From Streptomyces sp. NBC_00425 (GTDB lineage Bacteria > Actinomycetota > Actinomycetes > Streptomycetales > Streptomycetaceae): a stretch of 64,000 nt of DNA. Where the stretch lies: positions 6,944,001 to 7,008,000 of the forward strand of contig NZ_CP107928.1 in NCBI RefSeq assembly GCF_036030735.1, in the 5' to 3' direction. The notes under the pieces were generated by a model. That model was not told where the DNA came from, made no database searches, and saw only the letters and a program-made list of their open reading frames with translations. Each line of letters starts with the position of its first letter. Position 1 is the first letter of the stretch. This document shows, one piece after another, positions 42,133-51,846 of the stretch. The translations under genes and the position numbers were made by a program.

Positions 42133-42645
42133 ATGAAGAGCTTTGGAAAGTCGATATTTTTCGGCATTTCGGGCGCCGTGCTTGCGGTCTCCGCTCTTGC
42201 CACCCCGGCAGCGGCTAACGCCCCGCAGGGCGGAATCGCTACCGTGGCAGAGGCCACCGACGGCCTCGTGATTGGGCAGCCCGTCGTCCACAAGAGGGGT
42301 GACGGCGTCAGCCCGCCGGCGGAACTGGGTAACCCCTCCGAGTGGGGCGTCGTAAAGCTGGAAATCAACGATTCGGCCGTGCAGCTGAAACGTCCGGCCG
42401 CGTTGAATGAGAATACCTGCAAGGACGTGACTCATGGCAGGTGGTGCTATGGGCAGGAGGTCACGTCGGCTGGAACCGGGAGGAAGTGCTACTCCAACTA
42501 CATCGCGGACGTGAAGCACAAGTCGACGGTCAGGGTCATCAACATCGACCATTCAAGTGGCTGGGTGGCGAAGGGCGAGACTTCCTACGCCCACCACACC
42601 CAAGGTGCGGCATACACCTGCTATGCATATTACGACAATGCATAA
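42133..42645 (+). CDS. Secreted lactococcin-972-like peptide
   Basis: 170 residues with GGGGG just upstream of the ATG. A clear signal peptide (SIFFGISGAVLAVSALATPAAANA) is cleaved near residue 30. Residues 31-95 look like a pro-region. Residues 100-170 match the lactococcin 972 family pattern: GRWCYGQE, CYSNYIADVKHKSTV, GWVAKGETSYAHHT and AYTCYAYY, where the bacteriocin has W-YG, SNY, HxSSV, G-VAAG-A-A and YY. Four cysteines (96, 105, 119, 163) could form two disulfides, unlike lactococcin itself. Base composition is clearly lower in GC than neighbours, suggesting transfer. No immunity or ABC-transporter genes of the usual lactococcin cluster are adjacent. Confidence 0.72.
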   Translation: MKSFGKSIFFGISGAVLAVSALATPAAANAPQGGIATVAEATDGLVIGQPVVHKRGDGVSPPAELGNPSEWGVVKLEINDSAVQLKRPAALNENTCKDVTHGRWCYGQEVTSAGTGRKCYSNYIADVKHKSTVRVINIDHSSGWVAKGETSYAHHTQGAAYTCYAYYDNA

Positions 42646-42689
42646 ATTTGCCCGCAGTGCTGAGGGCTGACCTCCCTCGGCTGAGTCAA

Positions 42690-42745
42690 GGCTCCTGTGC
42701 CGTTGAGTGAGGCGTTCGACGTCTCGACTCGCTGGCACAGGAGCC
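42690..42745 (+). terminator. Inverted repeat downstream of the lactococcin-like gene
   Basis: GGCTCCTGTGCC (42690-42701) pairs perfectly with GGCACAGGAGCC (42734-42745). The 32-base loop itself holds weakly complementary pieces. It lies 45 bases past the stop and may terminate that transcript. Confidence 0.6.
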
Positions 42746-42815
42746 CTGTTGGTTTCCCACCGTGTCTATGAGCGCCAGGGCGTCCCGTTCCTCGCCGGCC
42801 GGGCAGCGAACAGGC

Positions 42816-42856
42816 CGTCGGCCGTGCCCTTCCGACGAGGAAGGACACGGCCGACG
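42816..42856 (-). terminator. glnA terminator
   Basis: An 18-base stem (42816-42833 with 42839-42856, one mismatch) and five-base loop lies about 49 bases past the glnA stop codon. It is probably the glnA terminator. Confidence 0.78.
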
Positions 42857-42904
42857 GCACACACGGCCCAGGGGAGCGGAAACCCGCTCTGACCTGGGGC
42901 GATA

Positions 42905-44314
42905 TCACACGTCGAAGTACAGCTCGAACTCGTGCGGGTGCGGGCGGAGCTGCAGCGGGGCGATCTCGTTCGTGCGCTTGTAGTCGATCCACGTCTCGAT
43001 CAGGTCGGACGTGAAGACGTCGCCGGCGAGGAGGAACTCGTGGTCCGACTCGAGGCGGTCGAGGACGGCCGGGAGCGAGGTCGGGACCTGCGCGACGCCC
43101 GCGTGCTCCTCGGGGGCCAGCTCGTACAGGTCCTTGTCGATCGGCTCGGCCGGCTCGATCTTGTTCTTGATGCCGTCCAGGCCCGCGAGGAGCAGGGCCG
43201 AGAAGGCGAGGTACGGGTTGCCGGAGGAGTCGGGCGCGCGGAACTCGACGCGCTTGGCCTTCGGGTTGGAGCCCGTGATCGGGATGCGCATGGCGGCGGA
43301 ACGGTTGCGCTGCGAGTACACCAGGTTGACCGGAGCCTCGAAGCCCGGCACCAGACGGTGGTAGGAGTTCACCGTCGGGTTGGTGAAGGCCAGCAGCGAC
43401 GGCGCGTGCTTGAGGATGCCGCCGATGTAGTAGCGGGCCATGTCCGACAGACCCGCGTAGCCGGTCTCGTCGTAGAACAGCGGGGAGCCGCCGCTCCACA
43501 GGGACTGGTGGACGTGCATGCCCGAGCCGTTGTCGCCGAAGATCGGCTTCGGCATGAAGGTCGCGGTCTTGCCGTTGCGCCAGGCGACGTTCTTCACGAT
43601 GTACTTGAAGAGCTGGAGGTCGTCGGCCGCGGCGAGCAGCGTGTTGAACTTGTAGTTGATCTCGGCCTGGCCGGCGGTGCCCACCTCGTGGTGCTGGCGC
43701 TCGACCTGGAGGCCGGACGCGGCCAGCTCCAGGGAGATCTCCGCGCGCAGGTCGGCGAAGTGGTCGACCGGCGGGGTCGGGAAGTAGCCGCCCTTGTAGC
43801 GGACCTTGTAACCGCGGTTGTCCTCGAGCGCACCGGTGTTCCAGGCGCCGGCCTCGGAGTCGATGTGGTAGAAGGACTCGTTCTCCGAGGTCTTGAAGCG
43901 CACGCTGTCGAAGACGTAGAACTCGGCCTCGGGACCGAAGTAGGCGGTGTCGGCGATACCGGTCGACGCCAGGTACGCCTCGGCCTTCTTCGCCACGTTG
44001 CGCGGGTCACGGGAGTACTGCTCGCCCGTGATCGGGTCGTGGATGAAGAAGTTGATGTTCAGCGTCTTGTCGCGGCGGAAGGGGTCCACGCGCGACGTCG
44101 ACAGGTCGGCGCGCAGCGCCATGTCGGACTCGTGGATGGCCTGGAAGCCGCGGATCGACGAGCCGTCGAAGGCGAGCTCCTCGTCCGGGTCGAACGCCTC
44201 GACGGGCAGCGTGAAGTGCTGCATGACGCCCGGCAGGTCGCAGAAGCGGACGTCGACGAACTTGACGTCCTCGTCCGCGATGAACTTCTTGGCCTCGTCG
44301 GCGTTCTGGAACAT
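42905..44314 (-). CDS. glnA: Glutamine synthetase type I (GlnA)
   Basis: 469 residues, the expected length. The ATG at 44314 follows GGAGGAG. Motifs include [64 protein letters not shown] and [21 protein letters not shown]. The adenylylation site is intact ([12 protein letters not shown], Tyr near 397), so GlnE encoded at 4607 can modify it. It is the main ammonium-assimilating enzyme, a cytoplasmic dodecamer. A GlnR box lies 97-125 bases upstream. Confidence 0.97.
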   Translation of the reverse strand: MFQNADEAKKFIADEDVKFVDVRFCDLPGVMQHFTLPVEAFDPDEELAFDGSSIRGFQAIHESDMALRADLSTSRVDPFRRDKTLNINFFIHDPITGEQYSRDPRNVAKKAEAYLASTGIADTAYFGPEAEFYVFDSVRFKTSENESFYHIDSEAGAWNTGALEDNRGYKVRYKGGYFPTPPVDHFADLRAEISLELAASGLQVERQHHEVGTAGQAEINYKFNTLLAAADDLQLFKYIVKNVAWRNGKTATFMPKPIFGDNGSGMHVHQSLWSGGSPLFYDETGYAGLSDMARYYIGGILKHAPSLLAFTNPTVNSYHRLVPGFEAPVNLVYSQRNRSAAMRIPITGSNPKAKRVEFRAPDSSGNPYLAFSALLLAGLDGIKNKIEPAEPIDKDLYELAPEEHAGVAQVPTSLPAVLDRLESDHEFLLAGDVFTSDLIETWIDYKRTNEIAPLQLRPHPHEFELYFDV

Positions 44315-44410
44315 CCAGCTCCTCCTACTCCCGGCCGTCGAGCCGGGGTGGTAGTTCGTTCGTGCTGCCAGTGCGGTGGCACACGCTGTCGTCGACCCTA
44401 GGGACGGGTG

Positions 44411-44439
44411 ATTTCTCGGGCGTGACCCATTTGTTTCGC
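44411..44439 (-). promoter_or_regulatory. GlnR box before glnA
   Basis: Read on the minus strand: (G)TTAAC-6-GAAAC-6-GTCAC, with a further six bases to GAAAT (44415-44411). This matches the GlnR consensus gTnAc-n6-GaAAc in two tandem copies almost perfectly. The known S. coelicolor glnA promoter carries the same arrangement. Confidence 0.88.
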
Positions 44440-44512
44440 ACAAGTTAACCGGACCTCGCCCCGGTCCACCCCACCTGTCCGCATCACGAAACGCGGGCAG
44501 TACCGTGGACGC

Positions 44513-44980
44513 GTGGACAACAGGCAAGCACTCGGATCGTGGCTCTCCGGACCCCGCTCGGCCATGGAGGACGCCGGCGCCGACTTCGGATACCGGGGTG
44601 AGCAGCTCGGTCTGCCGGAGGAGGGCCCGGGCTCGATCGCCCGTCCCGGCCGACGGCTCGGCGCGCTGGCCCTGGACTGGGGGCTCAGTGTCCTGATCGC
44701 ATACAGCTTGATCACGGACGGCTATCGGCCCGCCACGGGCAACTGGGCGCTGCTCGTCTTCTTCGTCATGAGCGCCCTGACCGTCGGCACGATCGGTTTC
44801 ACCCCGGGCAAGCGTCTCTTCGGTCTGCGCGTGGTCTCCGCCGACACCGGCGCCGTCAGCCCGCTGCGCTCCGTGGCGCGCACGGTCCTGCTCTGCCTGG
44901 CCGTGCCGGCGCTGGTCTGGGACCGCGACGGCCGCGGTCTGCACGACCGGCTGGCCCGCACGGTCGAGGTCCGCCTCTGA
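44513..44980 (+). CDS. RDD-family membrane protein
   Basis: 155 residues from a GTG. After a soluble start, the RDD signature [19 protein letters not shown] appears (with R, D and D-like spacing), then helices [17 protein letters not shown] and [12 protein letters not shown] and the motif [12 protein letters not shown] and [18 protein letters not shown] proteins are small polytopic membrane proteins, some implicated in ion or solute transport. It diverges from glnA, across the GlnR box. Confidence 0.88.
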   Translation: MDNRQALGSWLSGPRSAMEDAGADFGYRGEQLGLPEEGPGSIARPGRRLGALALDWGLSVLIAYSLITDGYRPATGNWALLVFFVMSALTVGTIGFTPGKRLFGLRVVSADTGAVSPLRSVARTVLLCLAVPALVWDRDGRGLHDRLARTVEVRL

Positions 44981-45033
44981 GGCGTCGCCCACACGCGGCG
45001 GCACGGCACACGGGCAAAGCGCTGAAGCGGTGG

Positions 45034-45079
45034 TACGAGGAAGGGGCGCCCGGATGGATCCGGGCGCCCCTTCCTCGTA
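45034..45079. terminator. Bidirectional terminator
   Basis: A 22-bp perfect stem (45034-45055 with 45058-45079) with a two-base loop lies between the convergent RDD and DUF4191 genes. Stop codons are 54 and 28 bases away. Confidence 0.9.
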
Positions 45080-45106
45080 GCGTCACGGGCGCGGGGCCGG
45101 CGGGGC

Positions 45107-45811
45107 TCAGCGGGCCTTGCCGCCGCCGCCCTTCGGCAGCCGCATGCCCTTGGGCATCGGGCCCTTCGGCAGCGGCATGTTGCTCATCAGGTCGCCCATC
45201 GCGCGCAGCCGGTCGTTGGTGGCGGTGACCTGGGGTCCGGCCAGCACCCGGGGGTACTTCAGCAGGGTGGTGCGCAGCTTCTTCAGCTCCACCTGGCCCT
45301 CGCCGGAGCCGACGATCACGTCGTGCACGGGGACGTCCGCGACGATGCGGTTCATCTTCTTCTTCTCGGCGGCCAGGAGGCTCTTCACCCGGTTCGGGTT
45401 GCCCTCGGCGACCAGGACGATGCCGGCCTTGCCGACAGCCCGGTGCACCACGTCCTGGCTGCGGTTCATCGCGACGGCGGGAGTGGTCGTCCAGCCCCGG
45501 CCGATGTTGTCGAGGACGGCCGCGGCGGCGCCCGGCTGGCCCTCCATCTGACCGAAGGCGGCTCGCTCGGCCCGGCGTCCGAACACGATCGCCGTCGCCA
45601 GGAAGGCGAGCAGGAAGCCCAGGATGCCCAGGTAGACCGGATGGCCGAGCAGGAAGCCGATCGCGAGAAAGACGCCGAAGGTGAGGAGGAAGACGCCCGC
45701 GAGCACCAGGCCGATCGTCTTGTCGGCCTTGCGGGTCATCTTGAACGTCAGGGCGATCTGCTTCAGTCGCCCGGGGTTAGCGGCGTCCGCCGCGCTGTCA
45801 CTTCTCGCCAT
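45107..45811 (-). CDS. DUF4191 membrane protein
   Basis: 234 residues from the ATG at 45811. Two membrane helices (IGLVLAGVFLLTFGVFLAIGFLLG and YLGILGFLLAFLATAIVF) follow GRLKQIALTFKMTRKADK; the soluble part has GQPGAAAAVLDNIGRGW, VAMNRSQDVVHRAVGKAGIVLVAEG and a Pro/Lys/Gly tail. This is the standard DUF4191 layout, conserved beside lipA in actinobacteria. Function is unknown; neighbourhood suggests a housekeeping envelope role. Confidence 0.88.
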   Translation of the reverse strand: MARSDSAADAANPGRLKQIALTFKMTRKADKTIGLVLAGVFLLTFGVFLAIGFLLGHPVYLGILGFLLAFLATAIVFGRRAERAAFGQMEGQPGAAAAVLDNIGRGWTTTPAVAMNRSQDVVHRAVGKAGIVLVAEGNPNRVKSLLAAEKKKMNRIVADVPVHDVIVGSGEGQVELKKLRTTLLKYPRVLAGPQVTATNDRLRAMGDLMSNMPLPKGPMPKGMRLPKGGGGKAR

Positions 45812-45889
45812 GCCACGAAGTCTACGTGCCCCCACGAGCGCCTACGACGGCAGGAGGCGGGTGTGGGCCGAGGGATCGCGGGCAGGAGC

Positions 45890-46090
45890 TCAGGGGCGGC
45901 CGGAGGTGACGGTCTCGAGGATGCGCTGCGCCTCGACACGGTCCTTGGCGCGACGGCGGTCCTCCAGGACGGAGGTCCAGGCGTTGCGGCGGGCGGTGCG
46001 CTGTCCGCTGCTCATGAGCAGCGACTCGACGGCGCGCAGTGCGGTGGTGAAGGACGGGATGGCGGTGGCGCTAACGGGCGCGGCCTGCAT
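45890..46090 (-). CDS. Small hypothetical protein, 66 residues
   Basis: The peptide begins MQAAPVSATAIPSFTTALRA and ends with a basic, probably helical part (GQRTARRNAWTSVLEDRRRAKDRVEAQRILETVTSG). No signal or membrane helix is present. It lies between the DUF4191 gene and lipA on the same strand. Conserved position in Streptomyces supports it as a real gene; function is unknown. Confidence 0.72.
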   Translation of the reverse strand: MQAAPVSATAIPSFTTALRAVESLLMSSGQRTARRNAWTSVLEDRRRAKDRVEAQRILETVTSGRP

Positions 46091-46326
46091 GGTGGAGGTT
46101 CCCCCTCGTACGGCTCGGACTCGGGTCTACGTGGTGTGATACCAGCGTCACTGATTGGTGTTACCAGGGCGTGACCGGCCGGTCAAACGCGAATGAAGCC
46201 TCCGTGCGGGGGGCCGAAACGCTGACGCGGCCCCGGCGTACGCCCTCATCTGCGAGGACGACCGGGACCGCGTCATATCGGTCACTACTGGCGAGTAGGT
46301 GCTTGTGCGCGAATTCACACACTCGG

Positions 46327-46347
46327 CTTGCGCCCGTACGGCGCAAG
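46327..46347 (-). terminator. lipA terminator hairpin
   Basis: CTTGCGCC and GGCGCAAG (46327-46334 with 46340-46347) form a perfect 8-bp stem 16 bases past the lipA stop. Confidence 0.65.
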
Positions 46348-46362
46348 AGAGGTGACGCTGCG

Positions 46363-47328
46363 TCAGACCGCCTGGCCGGCGACGAAGGAACCGCGCTTCT
46401 CGACGGCCATCTGGTAGAGGCGTCCGGCACGGTAGGAGGACCGTACCAGCGGACCCGACATCACGCCGGAGAAACCGATCTGGTCGGCCTCCTCCTTCAG
46501 CTCCACGAACTCGTGCGGCTTGACCCAGCGCTCGACGGGATGGTGGCGCACCGAGGGCCGCAGGTACTGCGTGATGGTGACCAGCTCGCAGCCCGCGTCG
46601 TGCAGCTGCCGCAGCGCCTCGCTCACCTCCTCGCGGGTCTCGCCCATGCCGAGGATCAGGTTCGACTTGGTGACCAGGCCGTTGTCGCGGGCCGCCGTGA
46701 TGACGCCCAGCGAACGCTCGTAACGGAAGCCCGGCCGGATCCGCTTGAAGATCCGCGGGACGGTCTCGACGTTGTGCGCGAAGACCTCGGGCCGCGCGGA
46801 GAAGACCTCGGCGAGCTGCTCCGGGACGGCGTTGAAGTCGGGGGCCAGCAGCTCGACCTTGGTGCGCCCCGCCTCCCGCTCGGCCGTCTGCAGGTGGATC
46901 TGCCGCACGGTCTCGGCGTAGAGCCACGCCCCGCCGTCCGCCAGGTCGTCACGCGCGACACCGGTGATGGTGGCGTAGTTCAGGTCCATGGTGACGACGG
47001 ACTCGCCCACGCGCCGCGGCTCGTCGCGGTCCAGCGCCTCGGGCTTGCCGGTGTCGATCTGGCAGAAGTCGCAGCGCCGGGTGCACTGGTCGCCGCCGAT
47101 GAGGAAGGTGGCCTCGCGGTCCTCCCAGCACTCGTAGATGTTGGGACAGCCGGCTTCCTGGCACACCGTGTGCAGACCCTCGCTCTTCACGAGGTTCTGC
47201 ATCTTCGTGTACTCGGGACCCATTTTCGCCCGGGTCTTGATCCACTCGGGCTTGCGCTCGATGGGGGTCTGGCTGTTACGGACCTCCAGGCGCAGCATCT
47301 TGCGTCCGTCGGGTGCGACTGCGGACAC
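46363..47328 (-). CDS. lipA: Lipoyl synthase LipA
   Basis: 321 residues. The auxiliary cluster motif [13 protein letters not shown] and the radical-SAM motif CTRRCDFC are both intact, followed by [22 protein letters not shown] and [10 protein letters not shown]. It inserts two sulfur atoms into the octanoyl chain on the lipoyl domains of E2 and GcvH proteins. It lies 92 bases downstream of lipB, so both steps of lipoate synthesis are adjacent; one substrate is the E2 encoded at 61840. Confidence 0.96.
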   Translation of the reverse strand: MSAVAPDGRKMLRLEVRNSQTPIERKPEWIKTRAKMGPEYTKMQNLVKSEGLHTVCQEAGCPNIYECWEDREATFLIGGDQCTRRCDFCQIDTGKPEALDRDEPRRVGESVVTMDLNYATITGVARDDLADGGAWLYAETVRQIHLQTAEREAGRTKVELLAPDFNAVPEQLAEVFSARPEVFAHNVETVPRIFKRIRPGFRYERSLGVITAARDNGLVTKSNLILGMGETREEVSEALRQLHDAGCELVTITQYLRPSVRHHPVERWVKPHEFVELKEEADQIGFSGVMSGPLVRSSYRAGRLYQMAVEKRGSFVAGQAV

Positions 47329-47420
47329 GTCGGCTCCCTGCCTGTCTGCTTAGACTTTCGATTCTTCGGCGTACACCAGGGTACGCCCGTGCTTTTCGAG
47401 CCCTGCCGGGCCCTGCGGGG

Positions 47421-48218
47421 TCAGGCGGTCGCCTTCTCGATCTCGCGCGGTTTCAGCTCGGCATTCTCCAGGACGTCCCTCAGGTGCCGCTCCACCACGG
47501 GCAGCACCTCCTCGATCGTCACGTCCCGGCCCAGTTCGCCGGCGAGCGAGGCGACGCCCGCGTCCCGGATGCCGCACGGGATGATCCGGTCGAACCACTT
47601 GTTGTCCGGGTTCACGTTGAGCGCGAAGCCGTGCATGGTGACGCCCTTGGCGACCCGGATGCCGATCGCCGCGATCTTGCGGTCCTCGCGCCGCTGGCCG
47701 GCGTTGGACGGGGCGTACTCCGGCCCGTTCAGCCGCGGGTCGAACTCCTCGTCCGTGAGCCGGGGGTCGAAGTCCAGCGACAGGCCGCCGAGCGAGGGGC
47801 GGGTCTCCACCGGGTCGCCCAGCACCCACACCCCGCTGCGGCCCTCGACCCGGGTGGTCTCCAGCCCGAACTCGGCGCAGACGCGGATCAGGGCGTCCTC
47901 GAGGCGGCGTACGTGCGCGACGACGTCCACCGGACGCGGCAGCTTCAGGATCGGGTAGCCCACCAGCTGGCCCGGGCCGTGCCAGGTGATCTTGCCGCCG
48001 CGGTCCACGTCGACGACCGGGGTGCCGTCGAGGGGGCGTTCGGCGTCGGCCGTGCGCCGGCCGGCGGTGTACACGGCCGGGTGCTCCAGGAGCAGGACGG
48101 TGTCCGGGACCTCGTCGGCGAAGCGCGCCGCGTGCACGCGGCGTTGCTCGTCCCACGCCTCCTGGTACTCGACGGCGTCCCCGCCGAACCCCATCCGGAC
48201 GAACCGCAACTCGCTCAC
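47421..48218 (-). CDS. lipB: Octanoyltransferase LipB
   Basis: 265 residues. The GTG at 48218 is preceded by GGGAGG; a longer frame exists but lacks support. The motif set [44 protein letters not shown] and [26 protein letters not shown] includes the catalytic cysteine and lysine of the family. It transfers octanoate from acyl carrier protein to lipoyl domains. It precedes lipA in the same direction. Confidence 0.95.
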   Translation of the reverse strand: MSELRFVRMGFGGDAVEYQEAWDEQRRVHAARFADEVPDTVLLLEHPAVYTAGRRTADAERPLDGTPVVDVDRGGKITWHGPGQLVGYPILKLPRPVDVVAHVRRLEDALIRVCAEFGLETTRVEGRSGVWVLGDPVETRPSLGGLSLDFDPRLTDEEFDPRLNGPEYAPSNAGQRREDRKIAAIGIRVAKGVTMHGFALNVNPDNKWFDRIIPCGIRDAGVASLAGELGRDVTIEEVLPVVERHLRDVLENAELKPREIEKATA

Positions 48219-48463
48219 GGCAAGCGCCTCCCTGAAAGTCGTCAGGCGCGTGACGCGCCCAAGCCACTGTACGACCGCGTGCCACGCGTCAGCCGCACAG
48301 CCAATCCTCACACGATCGGATGAATGAACCTCGAGATGTGCGATCGCCCGCTTACGCTCCGCTACATTCGCGCCGTTCGCGAGGCCAAAAGGGCTGATCA
48401 CACCCATCAGCGCACTTCATCCGGGCACGTCGGAGGCCCGGAAGGCAGGAGACCGCACCGCAG

Positions 48464-50065
48464 ATGACGGAACGACCCGCGCAGCGCACGCCAAACCGTC
48501 AGCTCGCCGCGCTCATCGCAGAAGCGGGATTCTCCAACGCGGGACTGGCCCGTCGGGTCGATCAGCTCGGCCTCGAGCACGGGCTGGACCTGAGATACGA
48601 CAAGACGTCCGTCACCCGGTGGCTGCGCGGGCAGCAGCCCCGTGGCACCACCCCCGCCCTGATCGCCGAGGTCTTCACCCGGCGTCTGGGCCGCCGTCTG
48701 AGCGCCCAGGACCTCGGTCTGGACGCGTGTGCCCCCGTCTACGCGGGACTGGAGTTCGCCGGCACGCCCGAGGAGGCTGTCGACATCGTTGGGGGACTGT
48801 GGCGCAAGGACTCAGGCAGCCATGCCGAGCTGCGCAAGATCGCCTTCACCCCGGCAGGGCTCGTGGTGCCGAGCCGTGACTGGCTGATCGGGCGGGCCGA
48901 CGAGAAGGTCGCCCGCAGCGAGCCGCCCGCCCGGGTGCCCGTCCAGGGCCGCCCGGCCATGCGGCCCACCACGCCGCAGCATCCCTCCCCACACCTCTCC
49001 CCGCACTCCTCCCCACACCCCTCCCCGTCGCTCCCGGCGTCGCTCGTGTCGCCGCTTTCGCCGGCGCAGACCCCGGCGGCGGCCGTCCCGCCGGGATCTG
49101 CGGCGGCCGGGCCGTCCGCCGTGCCGCGCCGGCGCGGTCAGGGCGCCGAGCGCGGCCCCGGCCAGCGGGTCACCGGCGGCGACATCTCCGCGCTGCGCTC
49201 GGTCGGCGAGCTCTTCCGCTCCCTCGACGACCGGTACGGCGGCGGCCACGCCCGGCAGGCCCTCGTGCGCTACCTGGAACACGAGTGCGAGCCCATGCTG
49301 CGCGGCACGTACGGCGAGCAGACCGGCCGGCGCCTCTTCGGCGCGGCCGCCGACCTGACCCGCCTGGCCGGCTGGACCTCCTTCGACATCGCCGCGCACG
49401 GCCTGGCCCAGCGCTACTTCGTGCAGGCCCTGCGCCTCTCCCAGGTGGCCGGGGATCGCGCCTACGGCTCCTTCGTCCTCGTCACCATGAGCCGCCAGGC
49501 CGTCTACCTCGGTCACGGCCGGGAGGCGGTGCAGCTCGCGCGGGTGGCCCAGCAGGGCGTCGGCACGGGGGCGCCGCCCGTCGTGCAGGCGCTGCTGCAC
49601 GCGGCGGAGGCGCGCGGGCACGCGGTGCTCGGCGAGGTGCGCGCCTCCACCGCGGCCCTCGTCCGCGCCGAGCGCGCGCTCGAGGCGGCCAAGTCCGGTG
49701 ACGAGACGCCGTACTGGGCGCGCTTCTTCGACGAGGCGCAGTTGGCCGACGAGTTCGGGCACTGCCACCGCGACCTGCAGCAGTTCCGGGCGGCCGCCCA
49801 GCACGCCGAGCGCTCCCTGCAGCTGCGTCCGGCCGCCCATGCCCGCAGCCGGCTGTTCTGCCGTGTCGTCCTCGCCTCAGCCCGCCTCGGCCTGGGCGAA
49901 CTCGACCAGGCCTGCCAGCTGGCCGCGGAGGCGGCCGGCCAGGCGGCGGAGATGCGGTCGGTCCGGGCCCTGGAGTACGTCAGGGACTTCGAACGCAGGC
50001 TGGAGCCGTACAAGGACGCGTCCCCGGCCCGCACCTACCGCGACAAGGTGGCGGCGCTGGGCTGA
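48464..50065 (+). CDS. NsdA-like regulatory protein with helical repeats
   Basis: 533 residues. The N-terminal part (NRQLAALIAEAGFSNAGLARRVDQLG, then KTSVTRWLRGQQPRGTTPALIAEVFTRRLG) is HTH-like with a conserved basic loop. A Ser/Pro/His linker at about 165-195 has repeated SPHxSPH units. The C-terminal half is made of helical pairs of the TPR kind (LARVAQQGVGTGAPPVVQALLHAAEARGHAVLG, LGELDQACQLAAEAAGQAAEM). The layout matches the NsdA/NsdB group of Streptomyces, in which NsdA represses development and antibiotic production. This copy is a paralogue; its own role is unproven. Confidence 0.8.
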   Translation: MTERPAQRTPNRQLAALIAEAGFSNAGLARRVDQLGLEHGLDLRYDKTSVTRWLRGQQPRGTTPALIAEVFTRRLGRRLSAQDLGLDACAPVYAGLEFAGTPEEAVDIVGGLWRKDSGSHAELRKIAFTPAGLVVPSRDWLIGRADEKVARSEPPARVPVQGRPAMRPTTPQHPSPHLSPHSSPHPSPSLPASLVSPLSPAQTPAAAVPPGSAAAGPSAVPRRRGQGAERGPGQRVTGGDISALRSVGELFRSLDDRYGGGHARQALVRYLEHECEPMLRGTYGEQTGRRLFGAAADLTRLAGWTSFDIAAHGLAQRYFVQALRLSQVAGDRAYGSFVLVTMSRQAVYLGHGREAVQLARVAQQGVGTGAPPVVQALLHAAEARGHAVLGEVRASTAALVRAERALEAAKSGDETPYWARFFDEAQLADEFGHCHRDLQQFRAAAQHAERSLQLRPAAHARSRLFCRVVLASARLGLGELDQACQLAAEAAGQAAEMRSVRALEYVRDFERRLEPYKDASPARTYRDKVAALG

Positions 50066-50170
50066 CCACCCCCGGGCTCCTCCCGCGCCGGACGGGCTGA
50101 AGTGCGTGGCCGCCGCCCTTGCGCTGACCGGAGACGTGTGGTGGGCGGGCGGAGGCCGGGAGCTGGAGGC

Positions 50171-50226
50171 GGAGTCCGGAGTCCGGAGTCCGGAGTCCGG
50201 AGTCCGGAGTCCGGAGTCCGGAGTCC
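50171..50226. repeat. Eight tandem GGAGTCC heptamers
   Basis: Eight perfect head-to-tail copies of GGAGTCC lie in the gap between the convergent genes ending at 50065 and 50267. No function is seen. Confidence 0.95.
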
Positions 50227-50266
50227 GGGAGGCCGGGGGCTCCGCCCCGGCCTCCCGGCCTCCCGG

Positions 50267-51685
50267 TCACGCCGCTGCCTGCTCCTCGGGGGCCGTCGGG
50301 CGCGGGTCGGCCAGGGGCAGGGAACCGGCGGCGCGCAGATCGGAGACGATCGCGGACGCCGCCCGGTGCGCCGAGTGCAGCGCTCCCTGCACGGTGCTGG
50401 TGTCCCGGTGGTCGCCGCACACGTACAGGCCCGCCAGCAGCCGCACCGGGCGCCGCAGATCGTGCGGTGCGCGCATCGCGGGCACGGCCTCGGCGGTGTG
50501 ATGCACCGCCAGCGTCTCCCAGCGCGCGGTGGAGACGCCGTACAGCCGGGACAGATGCATGCGTACGGCGGTGTCGACGCCCGGCGGGGGTGTGCCGAGG
50601 ACGGTGGACGAGATCAGCGTGCGGCCCGCGGGCGCGCGGCTCGGGTCGATCCGGCTGACCACCGCCGTGTGCGCGACCGGCCCGCCGCGGTCGGCGTCCA
50701 GGAGCAGCGAGGCGCCGGTCCCGGGCGGCTCGTCCGTCGTGTGGTGGACGATCGTCACCGGGTGGAAGTCGGGCACCCGCAGCCCGGGCAGCAGCTGTGC
50801 CGCACTGCGCGCGTCGGTGGCGACCAGGACCGCGCGGCAGCGGAACTCGCCGTGCCCCGCGGTGGTCACCGAGGTGGTGGAGACGGAGGTGACCCGCACC
50901 CCGGTGCGCACGGAGCCCGGCGGCAGGGTCCGTGCGAGGAGGTCGGGCAGCGCCTCGGCGCCGCCCTTCGGCAGCGCCAGCCGGCCGGCCGCGAAGGCGC
51001 GCAGCGCGAGGTCCGCGCACCGGCTCGAGGTGGTGAGATCCGGGTCGCACAGCAGCGCGGCGAGCAGCGGGCGCACGAAGCCGTCCACCGTGCGGGCGGG
51101 CAGCCCGCGGGCGGCGAGGGCCTGGGCGGCGGGCAGTTCCGGGCGGCGCAGCAGACGCTCGGCGGGGGTGGCCGCGAGCCGGGTGAGCGCGGCGCCGAGC
51201 CGGGCCTGGTCCACGGCGGTGCCCAGCGGCGCGCCCGCCCGGAGCCTGGGCGGGGCGGGCGGCCGTCCCGCAGCCGGCAGGGAGCCGCCGGCACGCGGGC
51301 GGGGCAGCGCACCCGGCCGGGGAGTGCTCGCCAGGGCGCGCACCGCGTGGAGTGCGCCCCTTGCGCTCCCCGCGCCCGCCTGTGCGCCGGCGCGGTGATG
51401 GCGTCCGTCGCTGTGCAGCAGGACCCCCGGCGCGAACGGACGCAAGGCGAGCGCGTCGAGCCCCGGTGTCAGGGTCAGTTCGGGGTACGCCGTGGACAGC
51501 AGCTGCCCGATGCGGTCGAGCCGGAACCCGTCGACCTTCTCCGTCGCCATGCGACCGCCCACGCAAGGGGCGGCCTCCAGGACTACGGTTCTTACTCCTG
51601 CGCTGGTCAGCCGGTGCGCGGCGGAGAGTCCGGAGACTCCGGCTCCCACCACGACGACGTCTGCCTGGTACGCGGGCTCAAGCAC
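50267..51685 (-). CDS. FAD-dependent amine-oxidase/protoporphyrinogen-oxidase-like protein
   Basis: 472 residues. The GTG at 51685 follows GAGGAGGGG. The FAD-binding start is VVVVGAGVSGLSAAHRLTSAGV, with EAAPCVGGRMATEKVDGFRLDRIGQ, and the C-terminal FAD motif is RLLAGLYVCGDHRDTSTVQGALHSAHRAA. These show a flavin amine-oxidoreductase/phytoene-desaturase-like fold. The substrate is not evident. It is convergent with the NsdA-like gene and probably precedes the epimerase gene at 51847 as separate unit. Confidence 0.87.
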   Translation of the reverse strand: MLEPAYQADVVVVGAGVSGLSAAHRLTSAGVRTVVLEAAPCVGGRMATEKVDGFRLDRIGQLLSTAYPELTLTPGLDALALRPFAPGVLLHSDGRHHRAGAQAGAGSARGALHAVRALASTPRPGALPRPRAGGSLPAAGRPPAPPRLRAGAPLGTAVDQARLGAALTRLAATPAERLLRRPELPAAQALAARGLPARTVDGFVRPLLAALLCDPDLTTSSRCADLALRAFAAGRLALPKGGAEALPDLLARTLPPGSVRTGVRVTSVSTTSVTTAGHGEFRCRAVLVATDARSAAQLLPGLRVPDFHPVTIVHHTTDEPPGTGASLLLDADRGGPVAHTAVVSRIDPSRAPAGRTLISSTVLGTPPPGVDTAVRMHLSRLYGVSTARWETLAVHHTAEAVPAMRAPHDLRRPVRLLAGLYVCGDHRDTSTVQGALHSAHRAASAIVSDLRAAGSLPLADPRPTAPEEQAAA

Positions 51686-51846
51686 GTGCCCCTCCTCGAG
51701 GTTGCGCGGCCGGTGGAGACGTCATGCCCCCGACGGCCGTCCGGGATACCCGAGTTCGGGTCGAGGGTAGGGCCGTGATCGGTCAAGAACAGTCGCGCAT
51801 GGACAGGGCACGGTCGCACGCCGGTCGCATACGGTCGCGTGGCGGA

